Assembly (NCBI GenBank): GCA_035582835.1
Contig: JAYKAV010000944.1
Location: forward strand, 62,001 to 126,000
Reading direction: 5' to 3'
From: Phoebastria nigripes
Taxonomy: Eukaryota; Chordata; Aves; Procellariiformes; Diomedeidae
Length of the DNA: 64,000 bases
Position numbers and translations under genes: made by a program. Positions 28,300 to 40,324 of this stretch are shown piece after piece (within the stretch, counting starts at the first letter, position 1; each line of letters opens with the position of its first letter). The notes beneath the pieces are model-generated. The model saw only the letters and a program-made list of their open reading frames with translations, had not been told where the DNA came from and made no database searches.

Positions 28300-29400
28300 A
28301 TAACCATCTCACCGTTTGCAGTTCAGAAGGTTTGTGTGTCACCTGTGGAGTGAGTTGCTGAGTCTCAGCCCAGTTGCAGGTGAGAGGACGTAGGCCGGTA
28401 GCTCAGAGTCTCGATTTGGTTCCAAGCTTCCTAAATAATTTCATCCAAGGCTGGCGGTCGGTTCACCTCGCTGTGCATCTGTTTATTTTTCTGGCCTGCT
28501 TCCTGAAGAGTATTTTACAGTGCAGGCTTGTTTTGTGGTTTTGTCTGAATATATATGTGGCGGGGGGGGGAGGGAAACTCCAAATCCTTCAAGTGTTCTT
28601 GCTTAAAGCCCTTATGCTTGTGCTTATACCTACTTTGAACATATAGCTTGCCACTTGGGCTATGCTTCCAAATATGGATTTCTCTTGGAGGTATGTTCTG
28701 ACCCACCTACTTTGCACTGCAGATATATTTAGCAAAGTTTTGCCGTAATAGTCCTACAGTGCTGTCCCAAAGCTGTTATCAGCTCTTCTGCCTACCTCCT
28801 TCCCAGTTACCTTCCATGCGTCAAAAGCCACCTGCCAGAGTTCTGCATCTGTGGTCAAGGCTTTCTGCCACTGACACGGCTCTTTTTCGGCGGTAGGTAG
28901 AGCACAGAGGCTAAACAGCCCTGTCCTCCCTGTGTGCTGCTGGTGGGGCAATGCAGCTTGCCTCAGCTTGGGTTAATTCCTCCATGTCTGCAGCAAAGAT
29001 CGTGAGTTCTGGGAGAAGCCCCCAATGTTACGAAATAAGACCAGCAGAATTGGAGACTTCCATAATCAAAGCCTCAAAGTAGGGGGGATTTCGGGCNTTT
29101 TTAAGCCAAATGCACAAATGGGTACGTGCTCCTTGCCACCGAGCCTGGCTTGTACAAGGCAAAGGTGCTGCTCAGCCTGGTTAGGTTGAGAGCAGCACAG
29201 CTGCATCACGATGCCGGAGCAGACCATCTGGAGATGGGGTATGTCTTAAGACCACGGGAATGGCTCTTTTTTGGCCTGGACCCAGCTTAGAGCAAAAGTA
29301 GCACTAGAATGCCGGTAGAGTAGGTGTCTGCCCTGTATCTGCTGTTTATTGCAGGAGGAAATTGCCGAGTTATAGAGATACTTAAGTTAAGACAAGATTA
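28300..29400 (-). mobile_element. Possible endogenous retrovirus / LTR-element relic
   Basis: On the minus strand, a sequence ending ..TTTCGTAACA (LTR-like CA end, complement at 29026-29038) is followed after one base by a site matching the tRNA-Pro primer-binding site at 13 of 18 positions, including its first eight bases (complement of 29007-29024). Upstream on that strand (29040 to about 29400) is a plausible LTR-length region with a TATA-like AAAAA stretch near 29100. Downstream (28300-29000) are only short broken reading frames with no domain I can name. The outer LTR boundary and a second LTR were not found. This is a degraded copy with no intact gene. Confidence 0.35.
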
Positions 29401-30115
29401 TGGAAGACACTGCATTTAATGGGCTGGCTTTTCTTTAGAAAGCCAGATTCTGCCTCCCTCCTCCAGTCTTCCTGTTAGATGTCATCCAAGATGGATTCCA
29501 AATGCAAAAAAAAATTAAATAAATAAAGCAAGCAAACCTGCACCAAGTGAATCATTCCTACTAAATTTAAACCACTTATTATGGGGAGGGGAAAGGAAAA
29601 GGAAAAAAAAAAAAAAGAAAACTCGGATTACAGGTTTAGCAAGCGTGAGCACATATTTCAGCATGTATTGCTGTATTTGTAATTGCCAAACTACTGATTT
29701 CTTGGAACTCTGCTATTAGCATTGTTAAGCAGTGTTCCAGACAGTCACTCCTACAAATCCCTGTTAATATGTTAAGCAGGAGAAGGCCTTTGCAAGAATA
29801 ATATGTAGCCAGCAAGCGATCTCCGTTTGGGGCATGCTGTCTAGGCTAAAGGGACAGATAGGGGAATTAACTGTGCTGGCTGTCAGGATGTCCTGCTTGA
29901 GCATCCAGTTGATGTTTGCTTGAATGCTATTGCCACTTCTAATAGGTGCTTAGGAATATTTTATTTTTTTATTTATTTATATGGACAGAAGTGTAAGAGA
30001 GTGTATGAGGCTTCTGTACAGGGTGTATTTCTAGCAGTAAAGCCTATAGTTTACTGATCTCTTACTCTCCTTTGTATGCTATTCAGGCAATAAGTAACCA
30101 CATGAAAAACACCTT

Positions 30116-30134
30116 AAACAAACAAACAAACAAA
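30116..30134 (+). repeat. (AAAC)n microsatellite
   Basis: About four and a half AAAC units; simple repeat. Confidence 0.95.
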
Positions 30135-32904
30135 TGTCCTTTTCATGAACAGATATTGTTCTTTTTCAAGTGTGCTATTCCAAATAATGAAGTGCCTCAA
30201 ACCCTGCAATTATGAAAGCACATTGCTAAATGCCCCCTTTTTTAAAATTTGTTTTCATAACACCAGTATAACCAGAACATTTTCATCACTGCTAGTCTGC
30301 TGACTCTCTTTCTTCTAAACTAGTCAGTGGGTAGAAACAAGATGGAGTGTCTTGAGAATAAATCTGCCAGAGTACAGCTTTACCTTGGAGAAAAAAGATT
30401 GCCCTTTCACTTGCATCTGCTGAACCATGTACCTCTGCAGGGGTGAAAGAGCCCCACAGGCTTTCTTGCAAAGCATGTGAAAAAGAAAACTTGGATCGGA
30501 CTGTTTGCTTGACATGGGTGAAAGTCTGGGTCATCAGAGAGGAAGAAGAGGGGAAAGCAGAAAAGGAGGGTAGAGCCACAGATCAATATTTTAAGCACAA
30601 CCAGTTGACAAGGGCATGGGGATGGAGAGGGGCAAGGAGACTTGTTTGATCTGCTGCTGCAGTGAGGATACATCTGCCAGATCCCAACCCAGTTCCAGCA
30701 TCACTGGCGGGCATGTGGATTCTCTGATAACTAATTGTATTCTGAAGTGAACAACAGATGGGTGCCCTGGGTGCCCTATGACTGTCCATCAAACCTACCT
30801 TCAGTTGTAAGGCAGAGGGCAGACATCGGCAAGACTGCCATGCTTGTAGTCTCCTTTTATGGCACAATTTTATGCAGACTTGTTTGGGGATGGAAAAGCG
30901 TGGCACGCTTATTTTATTACAAGTAAGTGAGAGCTCGCAGAGCTTTTCAGAACACTGTTTAATGTTTTGTAAAGTTCCTAACAAGTTTATTGTTTGTACC
31001 GCATGTTATCAGATTACTGTTTGGGAAAAGGGGATGATGATCTTAAATCCAAAACCTATTTTAAAAAAGATAATACTTAAATTTTATGCAGTGTATTTGC
31101 TATTGCCAAGTGATACCACATTCCTCTTAATACTTTTTTGTGCTATACAGCAATGCAAAAATAAAGGATTGTAAGGCATTACTTATTTCTCTTCCATGCT
31201 TGTTCCTGGTACTAGTGATGGCAGATACACTTCCAGTTTCTTTTCTTAGGTCAGCAACTGGGCATAGGTTCTTCAGCTCACTTCAGCTGAATGTGCATGC
31301 ATCTTGCATTGGGCATCTTCGTATTCACATAGGATCGTGTAGTGGCAGTTTTCTGTGCCTGCCAAGGGTTTGCAGTACCCCTGTCTTGCAATTAATCTCC
31401 CTCTGTCAAGTGACCTGATGCCAANTACGATTTCTGGAATTCTGCTAAAGAAAGTTTGGTGGCATCTACTAAGGTGCGTAGGGGTCCCCTGGAGAGTCAC
31501 AGATGAAGGAGTGTCTCTGCCTCCCCAGTCGGAGGAATGCTTTATTTCCTTGGGGCTGTTGTATATTTTGCAGTACCTCCCATTTTCGTGCTCTTGAACT
31601 TGCCTGTCACTGACCATGACCTACATGGCAACTGAGCCATGTTAGTCTTCATAGTGGACATTTGTATCTTCCTTGGGACAAGCAAGCTGCAGGTCTGAGT
31701 GGAATTGACAGCCAAAGAGGAAGGCCTGTCTTTAAAAGACTATACTTATTTTAAGCCCAACATGTAAACCTGCACAACTGCAAGATCAAAAGCCAAGCTC
31801 TGTAAGCACTGATTCTAGTAGCCTCGGTTAGTTGTCCTCTAGACACTGGGAAAACTAGTATGTTTTCTTATCTTTGTATGTCCTATTATTAGCTGGCTGA
31901 GATTAGTTTATCAAAGTTTTATGTACCGGATGGCTGTCCTGAAGGCACTGCTGACCATCTNGGACCTGCAGGATGCTGTGCTTCTGCTGGTGTTGCTCGT
32001 TCTCCTTCCGCTGGGTACCTCTTGCTGTGTGTGGTATGCAGGGCAACTCTGTCAGGTTGTTCTCCAACATGAGTGAGCTCCCCACTGAGACCTCGAAGCC
32101 ATGGCAGCAATAGTTTCTTTCTTGTTCCTAGTGTGCGCTGTTGGGCGTAGTGTGCTTGGTCTGCATCCTGTTTCACCCAAATTGCAAACAGGGTAATTCC
32201 TCTGTGCCAAAACCAATAATTGGTGCTAGCTAGACTAGAAAGATGGCAAACTTGGGGCACTTCAGGAGGTCAAGTTCTTCCACAGCATACTGCAGAGTAA
32301 TTCATTTGAGCAGTTCCAGTTGGTGAGAAATTTAACTGCAGCATTATTATGGTCATAACCACACAGGTATGGACTGCACGTGAGCCTGCCTGAATAGACT
32401 TAGTAAGCAGAGATGCTCACATCTAACAGTATTCTGCAGTGGAGGTATACTCGCACTACGCACACGTTATGCTTGGCAATATAGAATCTCATTTCAGTTG
32501 GCATATCCAGAGCTACTATGTCACTGTATTCCTAGCAGAAAACTGTCAAGGTAATTAGTGTTAATTGGGATCTTTTTTGAATGAGCCTCTCATTTATTGT
32601 ATGTTTGGCCCAGGCTTGGACTCCAGGACTTGGCAATCTCCCATCTGCAGTTTTGTCCAGATGAACGTATATGCCTTACGGTGTACATATCCACAGAGTT
32701 CAAGGTATAATCCCTACTGTTGGCATATAAGTGCTTTAGATCTTCATTCTACTTTAGGGTATGTCTTGCCCATTGTAGCTCTGTAGGAGGTAGCTGGCGT
32801 TGGACTGCTCCTTCAGCTCTGTGCTCTTGCCTGTTGTCTTCTGACATACAGTTACTAATTTCATGACAGCTTCTGCTCTGTTGCAATGCAGCATCAAACA
32901 TTTT

Positions 32905-34018
32905 CATAGAATCATAGAATAGCTTGGTTTGGAAGGGACCTTTAAAGCCATCTAGTCCAACCCCCCTGCCGTGGGCAGGGACATCTTCAACCAGATCAGG
33001 TTGCTCAGAGCCCCGTCCAGCCTGACATTGAACGTTTCCAGGGATAGGGCATCGACCACCTCTCTGGGCAACCTGTGCCAGGGTTTCACCACCCTCAGTG
33101 TAAACAATTTTTTCCTTATATCTAGTCTGAATCTCCCCTCTTTTAGTTTAAAGCCATTCCCCCTTGTCCTGTCACAACAGGCCCTGCTAAAAAGTTTGCT
33201 GCCATCTTTCTTATAAGCCCTCTTTAAGTACTGATAGGCCTCAATAAGGTCTCCCCGAAGCCTTCTCTTCTCCAGGCTGAACAACCCCAACTCTCTCAGC
33301 CTTTCTTCATAGGAGAGGTGTTCCATCCCCCTGATCATTTTTGTGACCCTCCTCTGGACCCACTCCAACAGGTCCATGTCTTTCCTGTGCTGAGGACCCC
33401 AGAGCTGGATGCAGTACTGCAGGTGGGGTCTCACCAGAGCAGAGTAGAGGGGCAGAATCCCCTCCCTCGACCTGCTGGCCACGCTGCTTTTGATGCAGCC
33501 TAGGATACAGTTGGCCTTCTGGGCTGTGAGCGCACATTGGTGGCTCATGTCCAGCTTTTCATCCACCAGTACCCCCAAGTCCTTCTCGGCAGGGCTGCTC
33601 TCCATCCCTTCATCCCCCAGCCTGTATTGATAGTGGGGGTTGCCCCGACCCAGGTGNANGACCTTGCACTTGGCCTTGTTGAACCTCATGAGGTTCACAG
33701 GGGCCCACTTCTCGAGCTTGTCCAGGTCCCTCTGGATGGCATCCCGTCCCTCAGGCGTGTCGACCGCACCACTCAGCTTGGTGTCATCTGCAAAGTTGCT
33801 GAGGGTGCGCTCAATCCCACTGTCTATGTCATTGATGAAGATATTAAACAGTACCGGTCCCAATACGGACCCCTGAGGGATGCCACTCATCACCGATCTC
33901 CATCTGGACATTGAGCTGTTGACCACTACCCTCTGGATGCGACCATCTAACCAATTCCTCACTCCATTTTGAACTGGACCAACTGAGAGTCGCCATCTCC
34001 TTAAATTCTCTCTCACAT
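32905..34018 (-). mobile_element. CR1 LINE, 5'-truncated, long open reverse-transcriptase frame
   Basis: On the minus strand a 354-codon frame (32952-34016) is open apart from two ambiguous bases (33657, 33659). It matches avian CR1 ORF2 from the middle of the reverse transcriptase to the C-terminus. Recognisable parts are NWLDGR, the [16 protein letters not shown] block (residues about 45-60), the catalytic FADD box (residues 75-78, genomic 33783-33794), [21 protein letters not shown], and the Cys/His-rich tail ending near [12 protein letters not shown]. The 3' end is the typical CR1 tail, read on the + strand as catagaatcatagaat from 32905. The front of the RT, the endonuclease and ORF1 are missing, so it cannot move by itself. 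The frame suggests a fairly recent insertion. The exact 5' edge near 34018 is approximate. Confidence 0.95.
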
Positions 34019-35165
34019 GTGAATGACCATCTCACTCTTCCTCATCTGTTTCAGTGCTCAAACTAATCTAAGTGGATCAAGATAACCTATTTGATCATTA
34101 AGGAAAGTGGTCTTTGTAGCAGCCATTAGCTATTGCTATTGGCCATGAGTTCGTGTGCCTTGCTGTCAGTCTTCTGCTGTCGAGATTCACTTGTAATTTT
34201 AGCCAGAAAAGCTAATTCAAGTCTGGCCTTTAGTTCCAGGCAAGTTTTCAGACACGATTGGAGGGGACAACATACTGAAATTCAGGAGATAAAACAGCAT
34301 AGGTGCTTGGTAAATTAAGGCTGGAAGCTCATTTGTAAGCAATAATAAAAATAAAACCTGGGGTTCTCTGCTGAAATGTGTCTGCAGATGTATCTTGATG
34401 ACAGCATTTCATTTTCCAGCTGCCATTAAGGACAAAGCAATACTGAATTATGTCCTTTCACTGGGACTGCATTGCCTTTTATGTATCTCTGGGACTTCTG
34501 GAGTAACTCAGGGTCCTTTCCAGTGAAACAGAGATGAACTTTTCTGCCTTGCTGGAAGCCTTGGGTGAGTTTGGGGAAACTTCATGATTTTGTGACGTCA
34601 GTCCTTCTGTAGAGAGGATCCGTTGCTAGTCTGCTTCAAAATGGAGCTTGGCCTCTGGCTTGCACTGTAGGCAATTCCACTAAATTTGGCTAAGGAGGTT
34701 TCTTTTGTGGGGGGTTGGAGAGGGAAAAGAAGAGAGAAACAATTTTAACTGCAATCCTTGGCTAATTGTTCCGTGGAGATCCACTGCAGGGCATGTTGTG
34801 GAAGCAATGATTTACTTGCTTTTTTAAGTTTACCAACTGTGGCTTTATCATAAGAGTGAAGTGTGTGTTTTCTAAAGGGGAAAAGGCTTCTTTTGGTGGT
34901 TTCCCTTCAGTTAAAGAGTTCTGAGGAAAAAGAGGATCCCATCNAAAAATTTTTGCTGTAAGCTTGGCAAGATGCTACTCTATTCCCTCACCATTATCCC
35001 AAAATATGGCTTTCTCCTGGGTTGTACTGTAAAGGGTTTGGTAAACCAACACAGTCATAATAAGACTGAAAACAGCATTGATTGGAGGTAACTTCTGAGC
35101 AGTTTCTTCAAGAATTTTTGTGTTCGTAAAAAGTATGCTTTCTTGCTCACTTTGATTCACTCGTG

Positions 35166-35334
35166 CAGGTTGCCTGGAGAAGTGGTAGAGTCTCAAACCT
35201 TGGAGATACTCAAAAGCCATCTGGACATGGTCCTGGGCAACTGGCTCTGGGTGGCCCTGCTTGAGCAGGGGGGTTGGACAAAAGGACCTCCAGAGGTCCC
35301 TTCCAATCTCAACCGTTCTGTGATTCTGTGATTA
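35166..35334 (+). mobile_element. CR1 LINE 3' end fragment
   Basis: Sense-oriented CR1 tail. It encodes the last ORF2 residues (LPGEVVESQTLEILKSHLD) and then the 3' UTR with gagcaggggggttggac and cctccagaggtcccttcc, ending in two copies of the 8-bp terminal repeat (ttctgtga). Strong 5' truncation is normal for CR1. It lies 1.1 kb from the larger CR1 at 32.9-34.0 kb but in the opposite orientation, so it is a separate insertion. Confidence 0.93.
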
Positions 35335-35984
35335 GAAGGTCACAACCTGTCCCTTAAGATCTCTGCCATAGCAATTCATGCCTTGTTGCCTTGCAACTGA
35401 GCCAGCATGCTCCTTGCAAACATCAGTTCAAGGTAACCCAGAAGCTGCAGCAAATGCAGTGACTGCGTTGCTTGTTTAGAAGTGATTCTTGATGCGAGCT
35501 TGTTGTGCCCCTTCTTGAGGGTCTGCACAAGACCATGCTCAAGGTACAGATCAATGTACTAACTTCAGATAGTGATATTTAAATAACTTGGAGCCTGGAG
35601 ACTTAAGAAACAACTCTTCTCTTCGTGTTGCGGTACAATGACTGCATGAAACTGGATGCTGCACGTCGCCAAGCCACAGTGTGTGCTCAGGAGGTGGCAG
35701 TTCTTAGAGAAGGTTCTTAACCTTGCTTTCCAGGGCACAAATGTAACACATCCTCAAGTCATATGGCAGAGCTTTTTTTTTTTTTTCTTTCTAATAGGCC
35801 TATTTTGGGAAAATGGGCTAGAGAGTCCTAGATTAGCTTTAGTATTTTGGACACTAGTCCTACTTTTGTGCATGTACCCAGATGAATTTATCTTTAAGTT
35901 TTGATACAAATGCAGTACCTGGAGTTTTAAAAGCACTGGGTAAACAACAGCCTGTCTCCCAAGAATAAAGGACTCCAAGCTGGC

Positions 35985-36158
35985 AAAGGAAGGCTTAACA
36001 GGAGCTACTGTCTGGAATCTGAAGCCAGACACATTCAAAATAGAAATCAAGTACAAATTTGTAATGGAGAGAGTGATTAACCACTGGGATGAACTAGAAT
36101 GGATGGATCCTTGGTCTCTTGCTGTTTTTGAGGCAAGATGTCTTCTGGACATAAGTTA
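35985..36158 (+). mobile_element. Old CR1-like ORF2 C-terminal relic
   Basis: The + strand translates, partly openly, to a stretch containing LKPDTFKIEIKYKF and ERVINHWDEL. This is the conserved CR1 C-terminal pattern (K-x-D-F-R-x-E-I-R-x-K-F, then RV-x-N-H-W-N-x-L), followed by a degenerate VFEARCLLD. No tail is visible. It is about 650 bp from the 35.2-kb CR1 but more diverged, so probably unrelated. Confidence 0.7.
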
Positions 36159-37859
36159 AGCCAGGTAACGTTTTACTTCATGTTGGCCTCAGTGTAGAGA
36201 AGGTGAACAGCCCATGTTTATAGACACGTGCATACGCACACTAGCACATACACATGCACAGAGTCCAGCCGGAAGGCCTGACGATTCCTGCAGACCTTAA
36301 GCTGTACATAAGTAAAAGACTTAAATTTTGAATTTTTTTTGTTAATTCTAGGAGAGGATTGGTTTTTAATTATGCATGGGGTTGGGAATCTGCCTTTATT
36401 TCGAATTCGGCAGTGGTAGAACTTCATTCTTGGGGCTGAATTTGCACGTTTTCTTTAGCATCCAATGCACCAGGTTTATCAGCAAGCTGAAACTTGGTTC
36501 TTCTGCATTTCAGTAGCTGGTTTGGTAATAGTCCTGTTGTAGTAGTAGGGCCTACGTCCTCAGGCAGATACCACATTCAGCCACTGATACTATCCTGTGT
36601 GGCTTTAAGCCAAGAATTTAGCCCCTCTGTTCATATTTTACTTTTGACAAAATGGTGATGTTTCTCTTCCCCAAGGACAAAAGCTTTTAATTTGTTATTT
36701 GTAAAGTCCTTTTTAAGAACTGACCAAGGAAGGTATTAGTGAAATACAAAGTGGTGGCATTATTTTTTACTATGTGACTCACTCAGAAATTAAAAGGGAA
36801 AATGAATTTCTCTTCCAAATAAGTGATATCAGCCTCGTCTTTACCAAGTGACTTCCTCCTTGCCTCTTCAGGGTGTTGTGGATCAGGGTGAACTATACTT
36901 CAAAACATTTAATTGCATACAGTGAGAAATGAAGAAAACTGAAGTGGATCCCAAGAATGTATTAAAAATCTGAACTAAAATGAGAATGATTTCATGTCAA
37001 GTGAGACAAATGCAGAGTTGATACTCCAGTGCTTCACACTTCCACTTGTCCTTGGTACTGAGAAAATGAGATTTTTAATATCTGAAAAACAGATTGCCAT
37101 GAAGACTCATTCGTTGTAAATTTAAGCTGCCTTTATAGCAACTTAAGCTGGGGACAAGATTGTTCATTATATCTGATTCTACAACTGTGGCCATGATTTC
37201 CATATTAATATTGAATTTTTTTTATTGTCTGTACCAGAAATAGGAAGGAGAGCTGGTAGTGTTTTCCCTGTGTTAGCAGATAATTTATTTAATGAATAAT
37301 GCGAAAAGGGCAAAGGTTTGTGAGCTCTTACTTGCATATCAACTATAGATTGTGGTGACACCTGCTTTTGCTGCTGTGTTCAAACCTGGTTTGCTGCTTT
37401 GGTTCATGCTAAAAGAAGACTGAGGGAAAGAGGGATATTGATTCATGATTTCAGAATCATGATTTGTTGGTGGTGGAAGTTACGTTGTTCAGGGCTGAAC
37501 TTTTTTCGCTAAAATTATAGGCGAGGGGTTGCTTGTTTCCCGTCTGATGTGCCCTTAAATTACAAAAACATTTAAGCAACCTTTACATGTGTGTGGGGGC
37601 AGGGAAGGTATTTCTGTGCCACTGAACTTTAGACCAACCTTGAGTCAAAGACCATTTGTAACCCTTTTCAATAGCAGCTGTTCTGTTCCGGCATTAGACG
37701 TAGGAAGCACTAGCTTCCTCTCCTTTCTGTGTAACTGCATTTGCTTTCACAAGTCCAGCTACCAAGGCAGACCTGAGGATTCCCCGACCTGCCTTACTGC
37801 TTGGCTCTGTCTGTGACAGTTTGCAATTGCATTCAGACTGGATTGTGCTGCCTCAACCT

Positions 37860-38330
37860 TTAACATAGCAAAAATTGAGAATTCCTCTTATTTTCTCATG
37901 AACTCTCTCCTGTTTATTTCTGCTGAAATGCTATCATCCTCTGTCTGCACTCACAGGTCTGGAGTCTCTTGGAAAAGTTCCTTCTTCCTTCTCTCTGTTC
38001 ACATCCCAAATTTGGGCTAGATCCTAATGGCTTTTCATTTATAACATCTGAGGTCTGTACCATTTTTTTCTCTTCCATTAGTATCACTAATATCATTGTC
38101 CTGCCTTTGTCATCTCACACCTGAGTTACTGCAGCCTTTTCTTTGGCTCTTTATCTCATCTCCTGTTCCAGTTCTAATACTGTGTTTCATGGTGATGGAA
38201 GGTGATCTTTTCTTTCCTTTGTGGGTTTTGTTCTTTGCTTCTTCCACACTCCTCACCCTGGAAGCAAATCTTTCTCTGAGGATTCCAGTTCTGTATCATT
38301 AGCCTCTCTGACCTTCAGAAAGTTTGTATA
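37860..38330 (+). mobile_element. L2-like LINE relic
   Basis: Scattered but ordered similarity to the L2 ORF2 3' part: catagcaaaaattgagaatt, tctgcactcacaggtctgga, ttcacatcccaaatttgg, ataacatctgaggtctgtac, then tttgtcatctcacacctgag and ttactgcagcc (L2 'ctcatctcccgcctggactactgcaactcc'). The reading frame is broken. An ancient amniote repeat rather than a bird-specific insertion. Confidence 0.6.
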
Positions 38331-40083
38331 TATTTAAGTCTAATTTGTTCCTCTTTGGAAAACAAAACAGCTCTCTGTATTAAAGTCAAAATTTGGCAAT
38401 AAGTCAACAGCATGATCTCATATTTTTTGTGACTGCTTCAGNGAAAATGTTTTAAATGCAGTTAAGATATTTAACAGAGAAGTGTTTTGGTGTAGAACTA
38501 TCTTTAAAAGGTTTGGGGTGGCTGAGTGCAAGGGACCTGTGTGCTTGTCTTTTCCTTCCATCCATCAGTACTTTGGTGTCACAATTTCTCTCCCAGGCCA
38601 CAGTACATGACCTGTGGTCTGCTGGGACCACTCATCTTGTCTGTGACCTTGCTCTTGGCGACCTCCCTTCCTGGAGGGGAAGCAGGCAACTCAAGACCTA
38701 GATGCGGGCCAAATGAATTGTTTTGGAAACGGCAGCAGCCAGCTCTCAGCAGCTCCCTCCCCGAAAACACCCGGTGCTTTCCTTTGCCACATCTGGGTGG
38801 GAGCAGTCATGTGGGGGCAGGCTTAAAAACCCTGGGAAAGTTGGTGACCAGAAGCTGACTGCTGCTACTTCTGGAAAAGCTCATTCAGCCCAGCCTTTTG
38901 CCCTGAGAGTTCCTAAGTTTTTTCACAAAGCAAAAAAAAGAAAAAAGCCACGTAAACAATGGTATAGTCTGCGTATGCCCAGTGGACTCCATCTGGCATA
39001 GGTGCAGTTCTTCCCCAAAGCTTACAGCAGGTGTGATAGAGGAAGAGTCATGCTACAGCATCTGGACCACTCTTAACCACTGAGAAGAGCCAAGATGTGT
39101 CCATCCACAAAGCTTGGTTGCTAATATTACAGACATCTCTTTATGGAGCAGAGTAAATCATCCCATGCAAATCCCTGTGCTACTCTACCCACTTGTTTTC
39201 TATTCCAGCTCACATACGCACATAGCCTGAAGCGTAAATATTCTCTCGAGTTCTTTCTGCGTCTGCCTGGATATAATATCCTGTCTTTCTCTTTCCCGTT
39301 GGTTAATAGTTTGACTTTTGAAGCACTTTCAGTCCATGTTAGTTTGTGGAGAAAGACATCAGCAGTGATAGCTAAAGAAAATTCTATTAGGTCATTCCTT
39401 TTCAGAACATAGTACCTGTCTTCTAAGCTCTTTGCGGATGTTAGCCAAATAATCCTTTTAATAGCTTTTGTGAGTTAAAAGGGTAGGTAACTGTCATAAG
39501 GCTAAATGATTGCATAGATGAATTTACTTGTGGCCAAAAGAAATCAATTGGAATTTTAAATTTTTTTCTCTGGACTGATTACACTACCAGACATCAACTT
39601 TCTCCTTAGGAATCTACCACGTGCATTGAAGTACATGTCTGTGATTATATATGGGTCTGGATTAGTTACAGATTATCCAGAGTAATGTGATTGAACATTT
39701 CCAGTTTCTAACCTATGGGCGTGCACAAGCTCAGAATACTCAGCTGGTTGGCCTTGTTTAGATCTGTAAAGTATCCATTTATAACTTGAGTCATTATAAT
39801 TCGTAGGCTGTTTGGATGTAAAAGATTATTTACCAGACTTTAAGACCATGGGTCTGTTGCAAGCCATGTCAAAGCTCCCGCGGAAGGCAAAGGGAAGAAA
39901 GAGGGTGAGGCTTTAATGTTCCATTTAAAAAATAAAAATTGAAAGATAATATAAGAAAATCCAGTGGTTCCAGGGAGCATTTTTCTTAACCATGGTTATA
40001 TTTAGTGATCGGTATACATTCTACTGCCTTTTAGCAGAGCGATAGATTGGGTGATTGAGAAGGATCCTGAAGGGGCCTGTCTG

Positions 40084-40104
40084 TTTTTTTTTTTTTTTTT
40101 TTTT
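40084..40104 (+). repeat. T21 homopolymer upstream of the start-codon exon
   Basis: Twenty-one T residues, 159 nt before the acceptor of the HMBOX1 start-codon exon. It is too far upstream to be the polypyrimidine tract, but lengths of such runs often vary between individuals. Confidence 0.95.
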
Positions 40105-40264
40105 AACAAGAAGTGATTTGGCGCTTCTGCCTGGTGAAACTGCTGTAAGGTTGCCCTCTGTAAGCTGGTTGTATAATTGTACGCCAGATAACAAGAAGTC
40201 AGAATGTATTTGCCTTTCACAGAAATTTCTAATGTTTTTGTATATTTTAATTGTGTCTTACAGA

Positions 40265-40303
40265 ATGGTGAATAACACTGAAGACCCTCAAGAGGCTTTA
40301 TAA
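40265..40303 (+). promoter_or_regulatory. Upstream ORF 1 in HMBOX1 5' UTR (12 codons)
   Basis: An ATG starts one base into the exon and opens a 12-codon frame (MVNNTEDPQEAL) closed by TAA at 40301-40303. It is in the same frame as the main start, 21 nt upstream of it. It has G at +4, but its -3 base is supplied by the unseen upstream exon. Short uORFs of this kind usually lower translation of the main ORF through partial initiation and reinitiation. That role is inference here. Its use depends on the upstream exon being spliced at 40264. Confidence 0.7.
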
Positions 40304-40315
40304 CGTCCCATCCCC

Positions 40316-40321
40316 ATGTAA
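40316..40321 (+). promoter_or_regulatory. ATG-TAA start-stop element before the HMBOX1 start
   Basis: A start codon followed at once by a stop codon lies 3 nt upstream of the main ATG and in the same frame. Its -3 base is C (sequence cccATGt), a weak context. Such start-stop elements are known in other vertebrate mRNAs as minimal uORFs that can hold a ribosome and reduce downstream initiation. Seen in sequence; the regulatory effect is inferred. Confidence 0.65.
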
Positions 40322-40324
40322 AGT

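Larger units (their letters stand above)
1..40263 (+). other. HMBOX1: Inferred first intron of HMBOX1 (no genes recognised)
   Basis: This 40-kb stretch ends in a good 3' splice site: a T-rich tract and then cag at 40261-40263. It contains no CpG island, no exon-like ORF I recognise and no RNA gene. I infer that it is intron 1 because mammalian HMBOX1 has a distant non-coding first exon. Identified content is listed separately (CR1, MIR and L2 relics, a paired dispersed repeat, a hairpin, a possible LTR relic). I see nothing classifiable in 1-3580, 3690-6920, 7500-14470, 15270-18290, 19370-22060, 22150-26790, 29500-32900, 34030-35160, 36170-37850 and 38340-40080 beyond short homopolymers and microsatellites. 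ORFs of 60-143 codons on both strands in these stretches look like chance openings. Confidence 0.6.

Noticed and set aside
28385..28425. tRNA-like 'ccggtagctcagag' followed by 'ggttcca'
   Set aside because: Spacing between the A-box-like and B-box-like parts is far too short, and no cloverleaf can be drawn.
30583..30984. 133-codon minus-strand frame
   Set aside because: No domain or known family pattern; composition like random intron translation.
31273..32260. Two overlapping minus-strand open regions (114 and 113 codons) suggesting a pseudogene
   Set aside because: Neither translates to anything I recognise, both contain an ambiguous base, and no exon-exon structure or poly(A) trace supports a retrocopy.
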